DNA of 64,000 nt, taken from contig CAWBSE010000003.1 of NCBI GenBank assembly GCA_963791425.1, positions 372,001 to 436,000 on the forward strand. Direction: 5' to 3'. Below are positions 9,345-18,002 of this stretch, piece by piece. The notes below the pieces were generated by a model. The model was given only the letters and a program-made list of their open reading frames with translations, searched no databases and was not told where the DNA came from. Numbering within the stretch: the stretch's first letter is position 1; the number at the start of each line of letters is the position of its first letter. A program made the position numbers and the translations under genes. The stretch is from DATBLE01 sp963791425. GTDB taxonomy: Bacteria > Actinomycetota > Thermoleophilia > Gaiellales > Gaiellaceae.

Positions 9345-9780
9345 CGTGGACCGGGTCGCGATCGCACGCGCCGAACGCCGGCGCCAGGTGAGCGGACGAG
9401 CTCGAGGTCGAGCGCGACCGGGCTGTTGCGCTGCTGGAGGAGCGCAACAGGATCATCGTCGAGCTCGACGGCGCGGGAGTCGACGAGCGAGGTGTTCGCG
9501 AGGATGCTCCCCGAGGACGTCGAGCCTCATCCGCGGGGCGCTGCACGGCGGCCCGGTGGTCGAGCGGGAGGGTCTCGAGGAGGAGTGGCTCGAGCTCACC
9601 GGCGACGAGGCCGAGGAGGACGACGAGCGATGGGCGGCCGAGCTGCGCGAGGGCAACGAGGCGGAGATCGTACGGCTCGAGGAGGAGATGGTGGTGAGCC
9701 GGCGCCGGCAGGAGGCGCTCCAGCGCTACCTCGACGCCCTGGACGACGCGGCGCCCGGCGCCGAATCCAACGTCGCGTGA
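9345..9780 (+). pseudogene. Hypothetical acidic, probably coiled-coil protein, frame disrupted
   Basis: No family is recognised. A GTG at 9345 begins MDRVAIARAERRRQ. After a frame change the sequence reads ELEVERDRAVALLEERNR, and after another (about 9520) GPVVEREGLEEEWLELTGDE, then a Glu/Arg-rich helical stretch ending AAPGAESNVA at a TGA (9778-9780). The last 85 codons show convincing charged-helix composition and high-GC third positions, so a small coding gene of about 145 residues probably exists here with one or two indels. It sits between the divergent GntR promoter and the MOSC gene. Alternative: only the last segment is a real short protein. Confidence 0.35.
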
Positions 9781-9832
9781 GCTCGAGGCGGCATGGGCCG
9801 CGGCCGAGGCCGCACCACGTTCGAACGGCGCG

Positions 9833-10279
9833 GTGCGGTTGATCTGCGTCCGCAAGGGCGACGGCGTCCATGAGACCCCGGAGCGGGTCGAGGTGACCGT
9901 GGACGGCGGGGTCGAGGGCGACCGCTGGGCGACGGGCGAACGGCCCGACACCGATGCCCAGATCACGCTGATGAACGTGCGAGTCGCCGAGCTCATCGCC
10001 GGTGTCGGCGTCCCGCTCGACGCGCCCGGCGACAACTTCCTCGTCGACCTCGACCTCTCGGAGGAGGCCCTCCCCGTCGGCGCGCGCCTGCGCCTCGGCA
10101 GCGCACTCCTCGAGGTGAGCCCCGCGCCGCACACGGGCTGCAAGAAGTTTCGCGAACGCTTCGGGCTCGACGCGCTGACGTGGGTGAACGACCACCGCGA
10201 CCTGCGGCTTCGCGGCGTGAACTGCCGGGTGGTCGAAGCCGGCGCAGTTGCCGTCGGCGACGCCGCCGTCGTCGTCTAG
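9833..10279 (+). CDS. MOSC-domain protein
   Basis: 148-residue stand-alone MOSC domain (the fold of the C-terminus of molybdenum cofactor sulfurase), a beta-barrel that carries sulfur from a conserved cysteine to metal-sulfur clusters. The family pattern is clear: VDGGVEGDRWATGE near residue 30, QITLMNVR, then PGDNFLVDLDL, GARLRLGSALLEVS and the conserved cysteine in PHTGCKKF near residue 103. The GTG at 9833 is the first start that keeps the whole domain. It ends 9 nt from the converging mmsA stop. No molybdenum enzyme is next to it, so its partner is unknown. Confidence 0.85.
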   Translation: MRLICVRKGDGVHETPERVEVTVDGGVEGDRWATGERPDTDAQITLMNVRVAELIAGVGVPLDAPGDNFLVDLDLSEEALPVGARLRLGSALLEVSPAPHTGCKKFRERFGLDALTWVNDHRDLRLRGVNCRVVEAGAVAVGDAAVVV

Positions 10280-10288
10280 GCCGTTCCC

Positions 10289-11803
10289 TCAGCGCGTCTG
10301 CGGGAACCCCAGGTCGACCTTCGAGGTCGCCGGATCCGGCCAGCGCGACGTGACCACCTTGCCGCGCGTGTAGAAGTCGATCCCCTCCGGCCCGTAGATG
10401 TGCCGGTCGCCGAAGAGGCTCGCCTTCCACCCGCCGAACGAGTAGTACGCCACGGGCACCGGGATCGGGACGTTCACGCCGACCATGCCCGCCTGCGCGT
10501 CGAACTGGAACTGGCGGGCGACGCCGCCGTCACGGGTGAAGATCGCCGTGCCGTTCCCGTACGGGTTCTCGTTGACGAGCGCGACCGCCTCGTCGTAGGT
10601 GGCCGCCCGGACGACACCGAGCACCGGTCCGAAGATCTCGTCGCGGTAGCAGTCCATGTCGGTCGTGACCTCGTCGATCAGCGAGACCCCGAGGAAGAAG
10701 CCGTCGCCCTCGACCTCGAGCTCGCGGCCGTCGGCGATCACCGTCGCGCCCTGTTCGGCGGCGCTGTCGAGGTAGCCCGCGACCTTGTCGCGGTGCTCGC
10801 GCGTGATCAGCGGGCCCATCTCGTTGCCCTCCTCGAGCCCCGGGCCGACCTTGACCTTCGGCAGCCGCTCCTGGATCGCCGCGATCAGCGGATCGGCGAC
10901 CTCGCCGACGGCGACGACGACCGAGACGGCCATGCAGCGCTCGCCGGCCGACCCGTACGCGGCCGAGACGGCGGCGTCGGCGGCCATGTCGATGTCGGCG
11001 TCGGGGAGGACGATCATGTGGTTCTTCGCCCCGCCGAGCGCCTGCATGCGCTTGCCCTTGCTCGTGCCGGTCTCGTAGACGTAGCGCGCGATCGGCGTCG
11101 AGCCGACGAACGACACGGCGGCGACGTCGGGGTGCTCGAGGATCGCGTCGACCGCGACCTTGTCGCCGTGGACGACGTTGAAGACGCCGTCGGGCAGCCC
11201 GGCCTCCTTGAGCAGCTCGGCGGTGTAGACCGACGCCGAGGGGTCCTTCTCGGAGGGCTTGAGCACGAACGTGTTGCCGCAGGCGATCGCCGGCGCCCAC
11301 ATCCACATGGGCACCATCGCGGGGAAGTTGAACGGCGTGATCCCGGCGACGACGCCGAGCGGCTGGCGGATCGAGTAGACGTCGATCCCGGTCGAGGCCT
11401 GCTCGGAGTACTCGCCCTTGAGGAGGGTCGGGATCCCGCAGGCGAACTCGATCACCTCGAGGCCACGAGCGACCTCGCCGAGCGCGTCGGAGGTGACCTT
11501 GCCGTGCTCGAGCGTGAGGAAGCGCGCGATGTCGGCGCGGTGCTCGTTGACGAGCTCGCGGATCCGGAAGAAGAGCTCCGCCCGGCGGGCGAGCGAGACC
11601 TCGCGCCAGGTGCGGAACGCCTCCTTCGCCACCTGGACGGCGGCGTCGACCTCCTCGACGGTCGCGAAATCGACCGCGCCCGACTGCTCCCCCGTTGCCG
11701 GGTTCCAGACCGGGCCGCTGCGCCCCGATGTGCCGGGAACGCTCCTGCCTCCGACCCAGTGGTGGATCGGCTTCGCCGTCGGGGGTGCGATCGTCTCCGT
11801 CAT
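10289..11803 (-). CDS. mmsA: CoA-acylating methylmalonate-semialdehyde dehydrogenase
   Basis: 504-residue aldehyde dehydrogenase of the MmsA/IolA group, converting methylmalonate semialdehyde to propionyl-CoA, or malonate semialdehyde to acetyl-CoA, with NAD+ and CoA. Visible features: ITPFNFPAMVPMWMWAPAI (NAD pocket), VLKPSEKDPS and the catalytic Cys290 in GSAGERCMAVS. The GERCMA context, LGGAKNHMIV and the full length fit the acylating subgroup. The ATG at 11803 follows GAGGAGGAG by 6 nt. It is divergent from a class III transaminase with only 53 nt between them, suggesting joint control. Together they could take an omega-amino acid such as beta-alanine through its semialdehyde to an acyl-CoA. 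Confidence 0.92.
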   Translation of the reverse strand: MTETIAPPTAKPIHHWVGGRSVPGTSGRSGPVWNPATGEQSGAVDFATVEEVDAAVQVAKEAFRTWREVSLARRAELFFRIRELVNEHRADIARFLTLEHGKVTSDALGEVARGLEVIEFACGIPTLLKGEYSEQASTGIDVYSIRQPLGVVAGITPFNFPAMVPMWMWAPAIACGNTFVLKPSEKDPSASVYTAELLKEAGLPDGVFNVVHGDKVAVDAILEHPDVAAVSFVGSTPIARYVYETGTSKGKRMQALGGAKNHMIVLPDADIDMAADAAVSAAYGSAGERCMAVSVVVAVGEVADPLIAAIQERLPKVKVGPGLEEGNEMGPLITREHRDKVAGYLDSAAEQGATVIADGRELEVEGDGFFLGVSLIDEVTTDMDCYRDEIFGPVLGVVRAATYDEAVALVNENPYGNGTAIFTRDGGVARQFQFDAQAGMVGVNVPIPVPVAYYSFGGWKASLFGDRHIYGPEGIDFYTRGKVVTSRWPDPATSKVDLGFPQTR

Positions 11804-11856
11804 CGTGCTCTCCTCCTCGAATTGTCATGGGGAGCGTAGCGCGTAGGATTCGCCCG
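11804..11856. promoter_or_regulatory. Divergent promoter interval between mmsA and the transaminase
   Basis: A 53-nt gap separates the ATG of mmsA (leftward) from the ATG of the class III transaminase (rightward). It contains the GAGGAGGAG ribosome site of mmsA and a GGGGAGCG / AGGAT purine run before the transaminase. Both promoters must overlap here or lie within the opposite gene. No clear inverted repeat was seen. Confidence 0.4.
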
Positions 11857-13212
11857 ATGGCCGTCACCGAGTCGAAACAGGCCGACGGCGACCGCGTCGT
11901 CGCCGACGACCGCGCCCACCTGATCCATTCGTGGTCGGTGCAGTCCGCGCTCAGCCCGATCCCCGTCGAGCGCGCCGAGGGCCGCTACTTCTGGGACTAC
12001 GACGGCAAGCGCTACCTCGACTTCGCAGCCCAGCTCGTCAACCTGGCGCTCGGCCACCAGCACCCGCGGATGGTCGCGGCGATCAAGGAGCAGGCGGACG
12101 TGCTCTGCACGATCGCGCCGAGCCTCGCGAACGACAAGCGCTCCGAGCTCGCGCGGCTCGTCGCCGAGGTGATGCCCGGCGACCTGAACCACACCTTCTT
12201 CACGAACGGCGGCGCCGAGGCGAACGAGAACGCGATCAAGCTCGCGCGCTGGGTGAGCGGCCGCGACAAGATCATCGTCCGCTACCGCTCGTACCACGGG
12301 GCGACCGCGGCCGCGGTGACCGCGACCGGCGATCCGCGCCGCTGGGCCGCCGAGCCGGGCGTCCCGGGCTTCGTGCGCATGTTCGACCCGTACACCTACC
12401 GCTGCCCTGCCGGCCATCCTGACCCGTGCCCCGTCTGCTCGGGCGGGCCGCACCTCGAGGAGATCCTCATGTATGAGGGGCCGCACACGGTGGCGGCGGT
12501 GATGCTCGAGACGGTCACAGGGACGAACGGGATCATCGTCCCGCCCGACGGCTACCTGCGGTCGATTCGCGAGACCTGCGACCGCCACGGCATCCTGCTG
12601 ATCACCGACGAGGTGATGGCCGGCTTCGGCCGCACGGGCAGGTGGTTCGCAGTCGACCACTGGGACGTCGTCCCCGACATCATCACCACCGCGAAGGGGA
12701 TCAACTCCGGCTACGTCCCGCTCGGTGCGATGACCGTGCGGGACCACGTCTACGACGGGATCAAGGACCGGTTCTTCGGCGGCGGGCTCACCTACAGCGG
12801 CCACCCGCTCGCCTGCGCGGCCGGGGTCGCGTCGATCGGGATCTTCCGTGACGAGGGCGTGGTCGAGAACGCGGCGGCGATGGGCGAGTACCTGGCGACC
12901 GCCCTTCCCGCCCTCGCCGAGAAACACCCGTCGGTCGGCGAGGTGCGCGGGCTCGGCCTGTTCTGGGGCCTCGAGCTCGTCCGCAACCGCGAGACGCGCG
13001 AGCCGCTCGTCCCGTACAACGCCGGCGGCGAGGCGGCCGCGCCGGTCGCGCGGATCATGAAGGCCTGCCTCGAGCGCGGTCTCTACCCGTTCATCCACTG
13101 GAACGTCTTCGCGATCACCCCGCCGCTGACGATCACTCGCGAGGAGCTCGACGAGGGCCTCGAGATCGTCGACGAGGTGCTCGCGATCGCGGACGAGTAC
13201 TCGACCGGCTAG
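11857..13212 (+). CDS. Class III PLP-dependent aminotransferase (omega-amino acid / beta-alanine or taurine type)
   Basis: 451-residue fold-type I aminotransferase. The N-terminal HLIHSWSVQSALSP resembles the taurine/beta-alanine:2-oxoglutarate or pyruvate transaminase branch. FFTNGGAEANENAIKLAR and SYHGATAAA are cofactor-binding blocks, LITDEVMAGFGRTGRWFA holds the PLP-binding Asp, and Lys280 in TTAKGINSGYVPLGA should be the Schiff-base lysine. RCPAGHPDPCPVC is a cysteine-rich insertion near residue 190 that could be structural. The start at 11857 is the ATG nearest the conserved N-terminus; an earlier one would run into mmsA. Coupling to MmsA suggests beta-alanine or beta-aminoisobutyrate as substrate, but an omega-aminotransferase of other specificity is possible. 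Confidence 0.85.
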   Translation: MAVTESKQADGDRVVADDRAHLIHSWSVQSALSPIPVERAEGRYFWDYDGKRYLDFAAQLVNLALGHQHPRMVAAIKEQADVLCTIAPSLANDKRSELARLVAEVMPGDLNHTFFTNGGAEANENAIKLARWVSGRDKIIVRYRSYHGATAAAVTATGDPRRWAAEPGVPGFVRMFDPYTYRCPAGHPDPCPVCSGGPHLEEILMYEGPHTVAAVMLETVTGTNGIIVPPDGYLRSIRETCDRHGILLITDEVMAGFGRTGRWFAVDHWDVVPDIITTAKGINSGYVPLGAMTVRDHVYDGIKDRFFGGGLTYSGHPLACAAGVASIGIFRDEGVVENAAAMGEYLATALPALAEKHPSVGEVRGLGLFWGLELVRNRETREPLVPYNAGGEAAAPVARIMKACLERGLYPFIHWNVFAITPPLTITREELDEGLEIVDEVLAIADEYSTG

Positions 13213-13236
13213 ACGGAGACCATCTAGCCTCAGACG

Positions 13237-15369
13237 ATGCGTCCCGCGAGGGTCCGCGTGTCACTCCTTCTCCGTCCGTGGGTCGGCTTGACGGCGATCG
13301 TCGTCGGAGTCTCCGCCGTGCTCGCGACCGGCACGACCCGCGTCCACGAGTGGGTCGTGATGACGGACGAGCTCCTCTACGTGAAGCTCGCTCACCACAT
13401 CGGCACGAGCGGGTCGCCGGTGCCGACGCTGCACGGCACCCGTGTCGGGTTCCTCGGCGTGGTCTACCCCGTGCTGCTGTCGCCGTTCTACGCCGGCCTC
13501 GACGCCGTCGACGCCTACCGGGCGGCCCATGTGGTCAACGCCGTGTTCTTCGCGAGCGCGGCGGTACCCATCTACCTGCTCGGACGGCGCGTCGTCACTC
13601 CGCGCCTGGCCCTCGTCGTCTCGCTGCTGGGCGTCACGCTGCCGTGGGCCGTCAACGCCGCGTTCGTCATGTCCGAACCGGCTGCCTACCCCGTGTTCGT
13701 CTGGGCCGTGCTCGCCTGCCACGTCGCACTCTCAGAGCCGTCGGGCAAGCGGGACGCGGTCGCCGCCGTCGCTCTGCTCCTCGCCTTCCTCACGCGGCCG
13801 CAGTTTCTCTTCCTCGCCGCCGTCCTCCCGATTGCCGCAATCGTCGTCGACGGGCCGCGACAGGCGGCAGCCCGGCACCGCTGGCTTGCGGCCGCCTACG
13901 CGGCCGGGATCGTCGTCGTGGCCGTGCTCGGCGGGCTCGGCCAGGCGCACCGGCTGCTCGGGGACTACGGGGTGACGGCGACGCAGGGCTCGGTGCTGCC
14001 CGCGATCGCCTTCAAGTCGGCCGCCGTTCACGTCGACGTGCTCGCGGTCGGAATCGGGATCGTTCCTCTGTTGCTGGGAGCGGGCTGGGCGTACTCGGCG
14101 TTGCGCGGCGGCCCGGTGCGGTTGCGCGCCTTCGCCGCCCTGACCGCGATCGCACTCCCCGTCCTCGCGCTGGAGACCGCCTCGTACGACGTGCGTTTCG
14201 GCGGGCCGGACGTCGTGCGCGACCGGTACCTCTTCTACCTCGCACCGCTGCTCCTCCTCGCCACGGCGGTCTGCCTGACGCGCGAGCGCCTGCCGCTGGT
14301 GGGGATCGCCGCGGTGACGCTTGTGTTCACCGCGACCGCCCTCTTCGCCGACTTCGCTCCCGCCGCCGGCCTCTGGGTCGACTCACCCGAGTCGGTCGTC
14401 AACGGCGTGATCCACGACACGTCCGGTGGTCTGCCGGCCGGAGGCTTCGTCGCGCTCGGCGGCCTCGTGCTCGGCGTGATCTGCCTCTGCCTGGCCTTCG
14501 TTCCACGGCGTGCGGCCCTGGTCGCGGTCGTCGTCGCCGTCTTCGCCTATTGCGGAAGCGTCACCGGATACGCGTTCGAGCGCCTGCTCGGGAGCAACAC
14601 ACCGCTCGGCGTGCCGGTCACGGGCCAGGACCGGGTGCGGAACTGGATCGACCGCACCGTCCCGGCCGAACGGAGCGTCGCGCTGCTCGCGTATCCGATC
14701 TCGCGCGACTGGGGCCAGAGCGCGATCCTCTGGTGGGATACAGAGTTCTGGAACGACACGGCCCGTCGGGCGTTTGTCGTTCCCGACGGGACGTTCACGT
14801 ACACCCCGTTTCCGGCTCAGGTTCTGCACCTGGACTTCGCCACCGGGCGGTTTCCGGGAACGGGCCAGACCCCGGACTACCTGCTCTCCGCGCCGAACGA
14901 CGCGCGTTTCGCGATCCGGGGCGAGCAGGCGGCAGCGAACGCCGGACTCGTGCTCAGCATCGTCGACCGGCCGTATCGCGCGCGCTGGGCGACGAGGGGC
15001 CTGGACACCGACGGATGGACCACGCCCGGCCGTCCCGTGACGATTCGGGTCTACTCCGCCTCCCACCGGCGGTCCGAGCGCGTTCGACTGCAGGTGCTGC
15101 TCGACTCGCCACCCGAGGCGACCGACACAGTCCGCTTCCGACTCGGCGGAACGCCGGGGTCGGCGGCGCCGGGCACGCGTGCCGTCTCGACCATCACCGT
15201 CTGCGTGCCGGCCGGAGGGCACGCCGACGTCAGACTCACGTCCGGGCGGTCCGCGACGATCGCCGGCCCACCGCTCGGCCCGAACCCCGGGCCGTCCCGC
15301 GACGTCGGCGTGGCGGTGTCCGGCGTGCAGGTGTCGTCCACGGAGCGCACCTGCCGCCCCGGGTCATAG
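13237..15369 (+). CDS. Multi-spanning GT-C-like membrane protein with extracytoplasmic C-terminal domain
   Basis: 710 residues. A membrane segment at about 12-32 is followed by an outside loop holding MTDELLYVKLAHHIG (DE at about residues 47-48), the place where GT-C glycosyltransferases keep their catalytic acid. About ten further hydrophobic segments follow to about residue 440, then a soluble domain of about 270 residues with NWIDRTV and WWDTEFWND. Two other proteins in the window (36069-38336 and 43550-45643) share the DEL-Y loop, an R-x-x-x-Y-x-x-P segment and the WID / EFW-N blocks, so the three are paralogues. Transfer of a sugar from a polyprenyl-phosphate donor outside the membrane is inferred, not shown. 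The gene starts 24 nt after the transaminase and is far from the main polysaccharide genes. Confidence 0.65.
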   Translation: MRPARVRVSLLLRPWVGLTAIVVGVSAVLATGTTRVHEWVVMTDELLYVKLAHHIGTSGSPVPTLHGTRVGFLGVVYPVLLSPFYAGLDAVDAYRAAHVVNAVFFASAAVPIYLLGRRVVTPRLALVVSLLGVTLPWAVNAAFVMSEPAAYPVFVWAVLACHVALSEPSGKRDAVAAVALLLAFLTRPQFLFLAAVLPIAAIVVDGPRQAAARHRWLAAAYAAGIVVVAVLGGLGQAHRLLGDYGVTATQGSVLPAIAFKSAAVHVDVLAVGIGIVPLLLGAGWAYSALRGGPVRLRAFAALTAIALPVLALETASYDVRFGGPDVVRDRYLFYLAPLLLLATAVCLTRERLPLVGIAAVTLVFTATALFADFAPAAGLWVDSPESVVNGVIHDTSGGLPAGGFVALGGLVLGVICLCLAFVPRRAALVAVVVAVFAYCGSVTGYAFERLLGSNTPLGVPVTGQDRVRNWIDRTVPAERSVALLAYPISRDWGQSAILWWDTEFWNDTARRAFVVPDGTFTYTPFPAQVLHLDFATGRFPGTGQTPDYLLSAPNDARFAIRGEQAAANAGLVLSIVDRPYRARWATRGLDTDGWTTPGRPVTIRVYSASHRRSERVRLQVLLDSPPEATDTVRFRLGGTPGSAAPGTRAVSTITVCVPAGGHADVRLTSGRSATIAGPPLGPNPGPSRDVGVAVSGVQVSSTERTCRPGS

Positions 15370-15401
15370 GATCGGGCACCCCCACCGGCGCGGCATTCTC
15401 G

Positions 15402-15674
15402 TTGGGCAAGAGCAAGCCGAAGGCGGTCAACTGCAAGGCACAGGTCTGCGGCTTAAGCCCAACGCCCGCCAGTACTGCGTGGCTGAACCCGAAGCTCGAC
15501 GCGGACAGCGTCCACCAGGTGCTGCTCTCGCCCACCTCCGACGGAGGCGGGAAGAGCGTCTCGCTGCAGTGGACGTTCGGCTGCGGCACGAACGGCATCG
15601 GCGTCAATGCGTGGAACCGCGACGGCGCGATCTCGGTCGCCCAGGATCAGGGCTTCTCGATCGTCGTCCCGTGA
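15402..15674 (+). CDS. Short unrecognised ORF or gene remnant with three cysteines
   Basis: The gap between the GT-C-like gene and the flavin-type gene holds an open frame that reads like protein: MGKSKPKAVNCKAQVCG, then NPKLDADSVHQVLL, GGGKSVSLQWTFGCG and a stop after QGFSIVVP. There is no ATG or GTG; a TTG at 15402 is the only upstream start in frame, and protein-like sequence continues a little ahead of it (GTPTGAAFSL). It may be the 3' remnant of a longer secreted or receptor-type protein, or a small gene with a rare start. No family is recognised. Confidence 0.35.
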   Translation: MGKSKPKAVNCKAQVCGLSPTPASTAWLNPKLDADSVHQVLLSPTSDGGGKSVSLQWTFGCGTNGIGVNAWNRDGAISVAQDQGFSIVVP

Positions 15675-15709
15675 TCGCACGAAGGCCCACGGCGGCCTAC
15701 GATGGCCCC

Positions 15710-16318
15710 GTGGGCCTCTACCACGACGCCAGCCGAAGGCTGCAGGACCGTTTCGACACGCGACGGCTGGCCGACCGGATCGAGGAGCGGATCGTCCGCG
15801 AGACGATCGACGACGACGACCGCGCCTTCATCGAGGGCTGCGACATGTTCTTCATCGCCACCGCCGACGCCGAGGGCCGGCCGCAGTGCTCGTACAAGGG
15901 CGGGGAGCCCGGGTTCGTCCGCGTCCTCGACGAGCGCACGATCGCCTTTCCGTCCTATGACGGCAACGGCATGTACCTGACCGCCGGGAACGCCACGGTC
16001 AACCCGCACGTCGGCTTGCTGTTCATCGACTTCGAGCAACGGAAGCGGATCCGGCTGAACGGCGTCGCGTCCGTGGCAGACGACGACCCGCTGCTCGCGG
16101 AGTACCCCGAGGCGCAGCTCGTCGTGCGGGTCGAGGCGACCGAGGTCTTCCCGAACTGCCCGCGCTACATTCACGAGTATCGGCTTGTCCAGCGATCGCG
16201 CTTCGTGCCCCACGACGAGTGCCGGACTCCGGTTCCCGCGTGGAAGAAACGGGAATGGTCCAGCGACGTGCTCGCCGACGCCGACCCCGCCAACGATCCG
16301 GACGCGGAGGTGATCTAG
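15710..16318 (+). CDS. Pyridoxamine 5'-phosphate oxidase-family (flavin/F420 split-barrel) protein
   Basis: 202 residues, GTG start at 15710. It is a split beta-barrel protein of the PNPOx-like superfamily: IEGCDMFFIATADAEGRPQCSYKGGEPGFVRV forms the first strands and FPSYDGNGMYLTAGNATVNPHVGLLFIDFE the cofactor-binding strands, followed by RIRLNGVASV. Members bind FMN, F420 or haem. In an organism with a full F420 set 4 kb downstream, an F420-linked reductase role is possible, but the motifs do not settle the cofactor. The C-terminal tail (about residues 150-202) with PNCPRYIHEY is typical of the longer subgroup. A secreted-protein gene follows 2 nt after the stop. Confidence 0.75.
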   Translation: MGLYHDASRRLQDRFDTRRLADRIEERIVRETIDDDDRAFIEGCDMFFIATADAEGRPQCSYKGGEPGFVRVLDERTIAFPSYDGNGMYLTAGNATVNPHVGLLFIDFEQRKRIRLNGVASVADDDPLLAEYPEAQLVVRVEATEVFPNCPRYIHEYRLVQRSRFVPHDECRTPVPAWKKREWSSDVLADADPANDPDAEVI

Positions 16319-16320
16319 CA

Positions 16321-17073
16321 ATGAAACGGCTCCTGCTCACCGTGACCGCGGCCGCGGTGCTCGCGCCGCTCGCCGCCGCTGCATCCCCGCTCCCGCTCAG
16401 CCTGCAGGTCGCGGCGCAGAAGGCCTATCCCGGAGCCCAGATCCAGCGGCTTTGCCAGAAGAGCTTCCGCACGACGCCGCCGCCCGACCTCTACGGCTAC
16501 GCGCTGATGAGCAGCGGCGGGAAGAACCACGCCGCCGCGTTCCAGTTCATCAACACCGCGGGCTGGTTCCTGATGGCAAAGGACGGCGTCCTCACGCCGC
16601 AGGTCGAGGCGAAGGCGCTCGCCAGGGCGGAGACCGCGAAGGTGACCGCGTTCTGCGAGCGGAAGCTGCCGACCGCCCACGCGCGGATGTGCAGCTGGCG
16701 GTTCGACTCGTCGAACGTCGTCGGCTCGTGGTCACGCGCGCAGAACCTGCGGATCGGCGGTCCCGACCGGGTCAACCTGCACACGGCGTACGCCGCCTGC
16801 CACACCACCGACGACGCCGGCCCGGAAGCCGGGAGCGTGTTCTACGCGCGCTACGGCGGCTACGAGTGGGCGGCGGCGACGTTCGCGGCGCTCGGCGACC
16901 AGCCGGAGACGTTCGTCCGTCCGCTCGGCCAGCCGGACTGGTCCGACCAGGGCGACACCGGCGGCGAGCTGTGCGAGAACCGGATTCCCGGCGCGGTCCT
17001 GAAACTCTGGGGCTTCACGAAGGAGACCACGGTGAACGGGAAGCCCGGCTCCCGCTGCTTCATCCACGCGTGA
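16321..17073 (+). CDS. Secreted protein of unknown function with signal peptide
   Basis: 250 residues. The N-terminus MKRLLLTVTAAAVLAPLAAAAS is a classic Sec signal peptide with probable cleavage after an Ala-rich site near residue 21. The mature part has seven cysteines (for example in RLCQKSF, AFCERKL, RMCSWRF, YAACHT, GELCENR and SRCFIHA), enough for several disulfides. It has no membrane anchor and no motif I recognise. It sits 2 nt after the PNPOx-like gene and its stop overlaps the GTG of the next dehydrogenase (GTGA). All three are probably one transcript, although the dehydrogenase gives no functional clue. Confidence 0.7.
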   Translation: MKRLLLTVTAAAVLAPLAAAASPLPLSLQVAAQKAYPGAQIQRLCQKSFRTTPPPDLYGYALMSSGGKNHAAAFQFINTAGWFLMAKDGVLTPQVEAKALARAETAKVTAFCERKLPTAHARMCSWRFDSSNVVGSWSRAQNLRIGGPDRVNLHTAYAACHTTDDAGPEAGSVFYARYGGYEWAAATFAALGDQPETFVRPLGQPDWSDQGDTGGELCENRIPGAVLKLWGFTKETTVNGKPGSRCFIHA

Positions 17074-18002
17074 CGGCGAGACCGGCGGTCTTCGCCTCAC
17101 GCCGCTTCCCCGACCGCGTCCGCGATGAGCTCGAAGCTTCGTTCGACGTCGAGGTGCACGACTCGGTCTGGCCGCCCTCGCGCGAGGAACTGCTCGCGCG
17201 CGTCGCCGGCAAGGACGGGCTGATGCTGATGCTCACCGACCGCGTCGACGACGAGCTGCTCGACGCCGCGGGGCCGCAGCTGCGGATCGTCGCCGACTAC
17301 GCGGTCGGGATCGACAACGTCGACGTCGAGGCGTGCCGCCGCCGCGGGGTGACCGTGTCCAACACGCCCGACGTGCTCACCGAGACGACCGCCGAGCTGA
17401 CGATCGCGATCGTCCTCTCGCTGCTGCGCCGCGTCGCCGAGGGGGACAGGCTGATCCGCGGAGGCGAGGCGTGGATCTGGGCACCGAACCTGATGCTGGG
17501 ACGCGGACTGCCCGGACTGACCCTCGGGCTGGTCGGCCACGGCCGGATCGGACAGGCGGTCGAGCGGCTGGCGGTCGCCCACGGGATGGAAGTCGTGCAC
17601 AGCACGCGCTCGAGCGGGATCCCGCTCGACGAGCTGCTCGAGACCGCCGACGTCGTCTCGCTGCACCTGCCGCTGACAGACGAATCACGCCACCTGATCG
17701 ATGCCGCCGCGCTCGACCGGATGAAGCCGGCGGCGGTGCTCGTGAACGTCAGCCGGGGCCCGATCGTCGACGAGGAGGCGCTCGTCGCCGCGCTCGCCGA
17801 GGGGCGCGTCGCCGGAGCCGCGCTCGACGTCTTCGAGCGCGAGCCCGAGGTGCACCCCGGTCTGCTCGCTCTCGAGAACGTCGTCCTCGTCCCTCATCTC
17901 GGCTCGGCGACGCAGGAGACGCGCGAGGCGATGGGGATGCTCTGCGTCGAGGCGCTGCGCGCGGTGCTCCTCGACGGCCGTGTGCCGCCGAACGCCGTCT
18001 AG
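17070..18002 (+). CDS. NAD-dependent D-2-hydroxyacid dehydrogenase (glyoxylate/hydroxypyruvate reductase type)
   Basis: 310 residues, GTG start overlapping the upstream stop by 4 nt. The D-2-hydroxyacid dehydrogenase fold is clear: a substrate half with DYAVGIDNVDVEACRRRGV, then the NAD-binding Rossmann motif LVGHGRIGQAVER at about residues 154-166. The catalytic trio is the Arg in NVSRGPIVDEEALV, the Glu in FEREPEVHP and the His in VPHLGSATQETREAM. The closest functional groups are glyoxylate/hydroxypyruvate and D-glycerate reductases; exact substrate is uncertain. It converges on the amidase gene, the two sharing one CTAG as both stop codons. Confidence 0.85.
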   Translation: MTARPAVFASRRFPDRVRDELEASFDVEVHDSVWPPSREELLARVAGKDGLMLMLTDRVDDELLDAAGPQLRIVADYAVGIDNVDVEACRRRGVTVSNTPDVLTETTAELTIAIVLSLLRRVAEGDRLIRGGEAWIWAPNLMLGRGLPGLTLGLVGHGRIGQAVERLAVAHGMEVVHSTRSSGIPLDELLETADVVSLHLPLTDESRHLIDAAALDRMKPAAVLVNVSRGPIVDEEALVAALAEGRVAGAALDVFEREPEVHPGLLALENVVLVPHLGSATQETREAMGMLCVEALRAVLLDGRVPPNAV

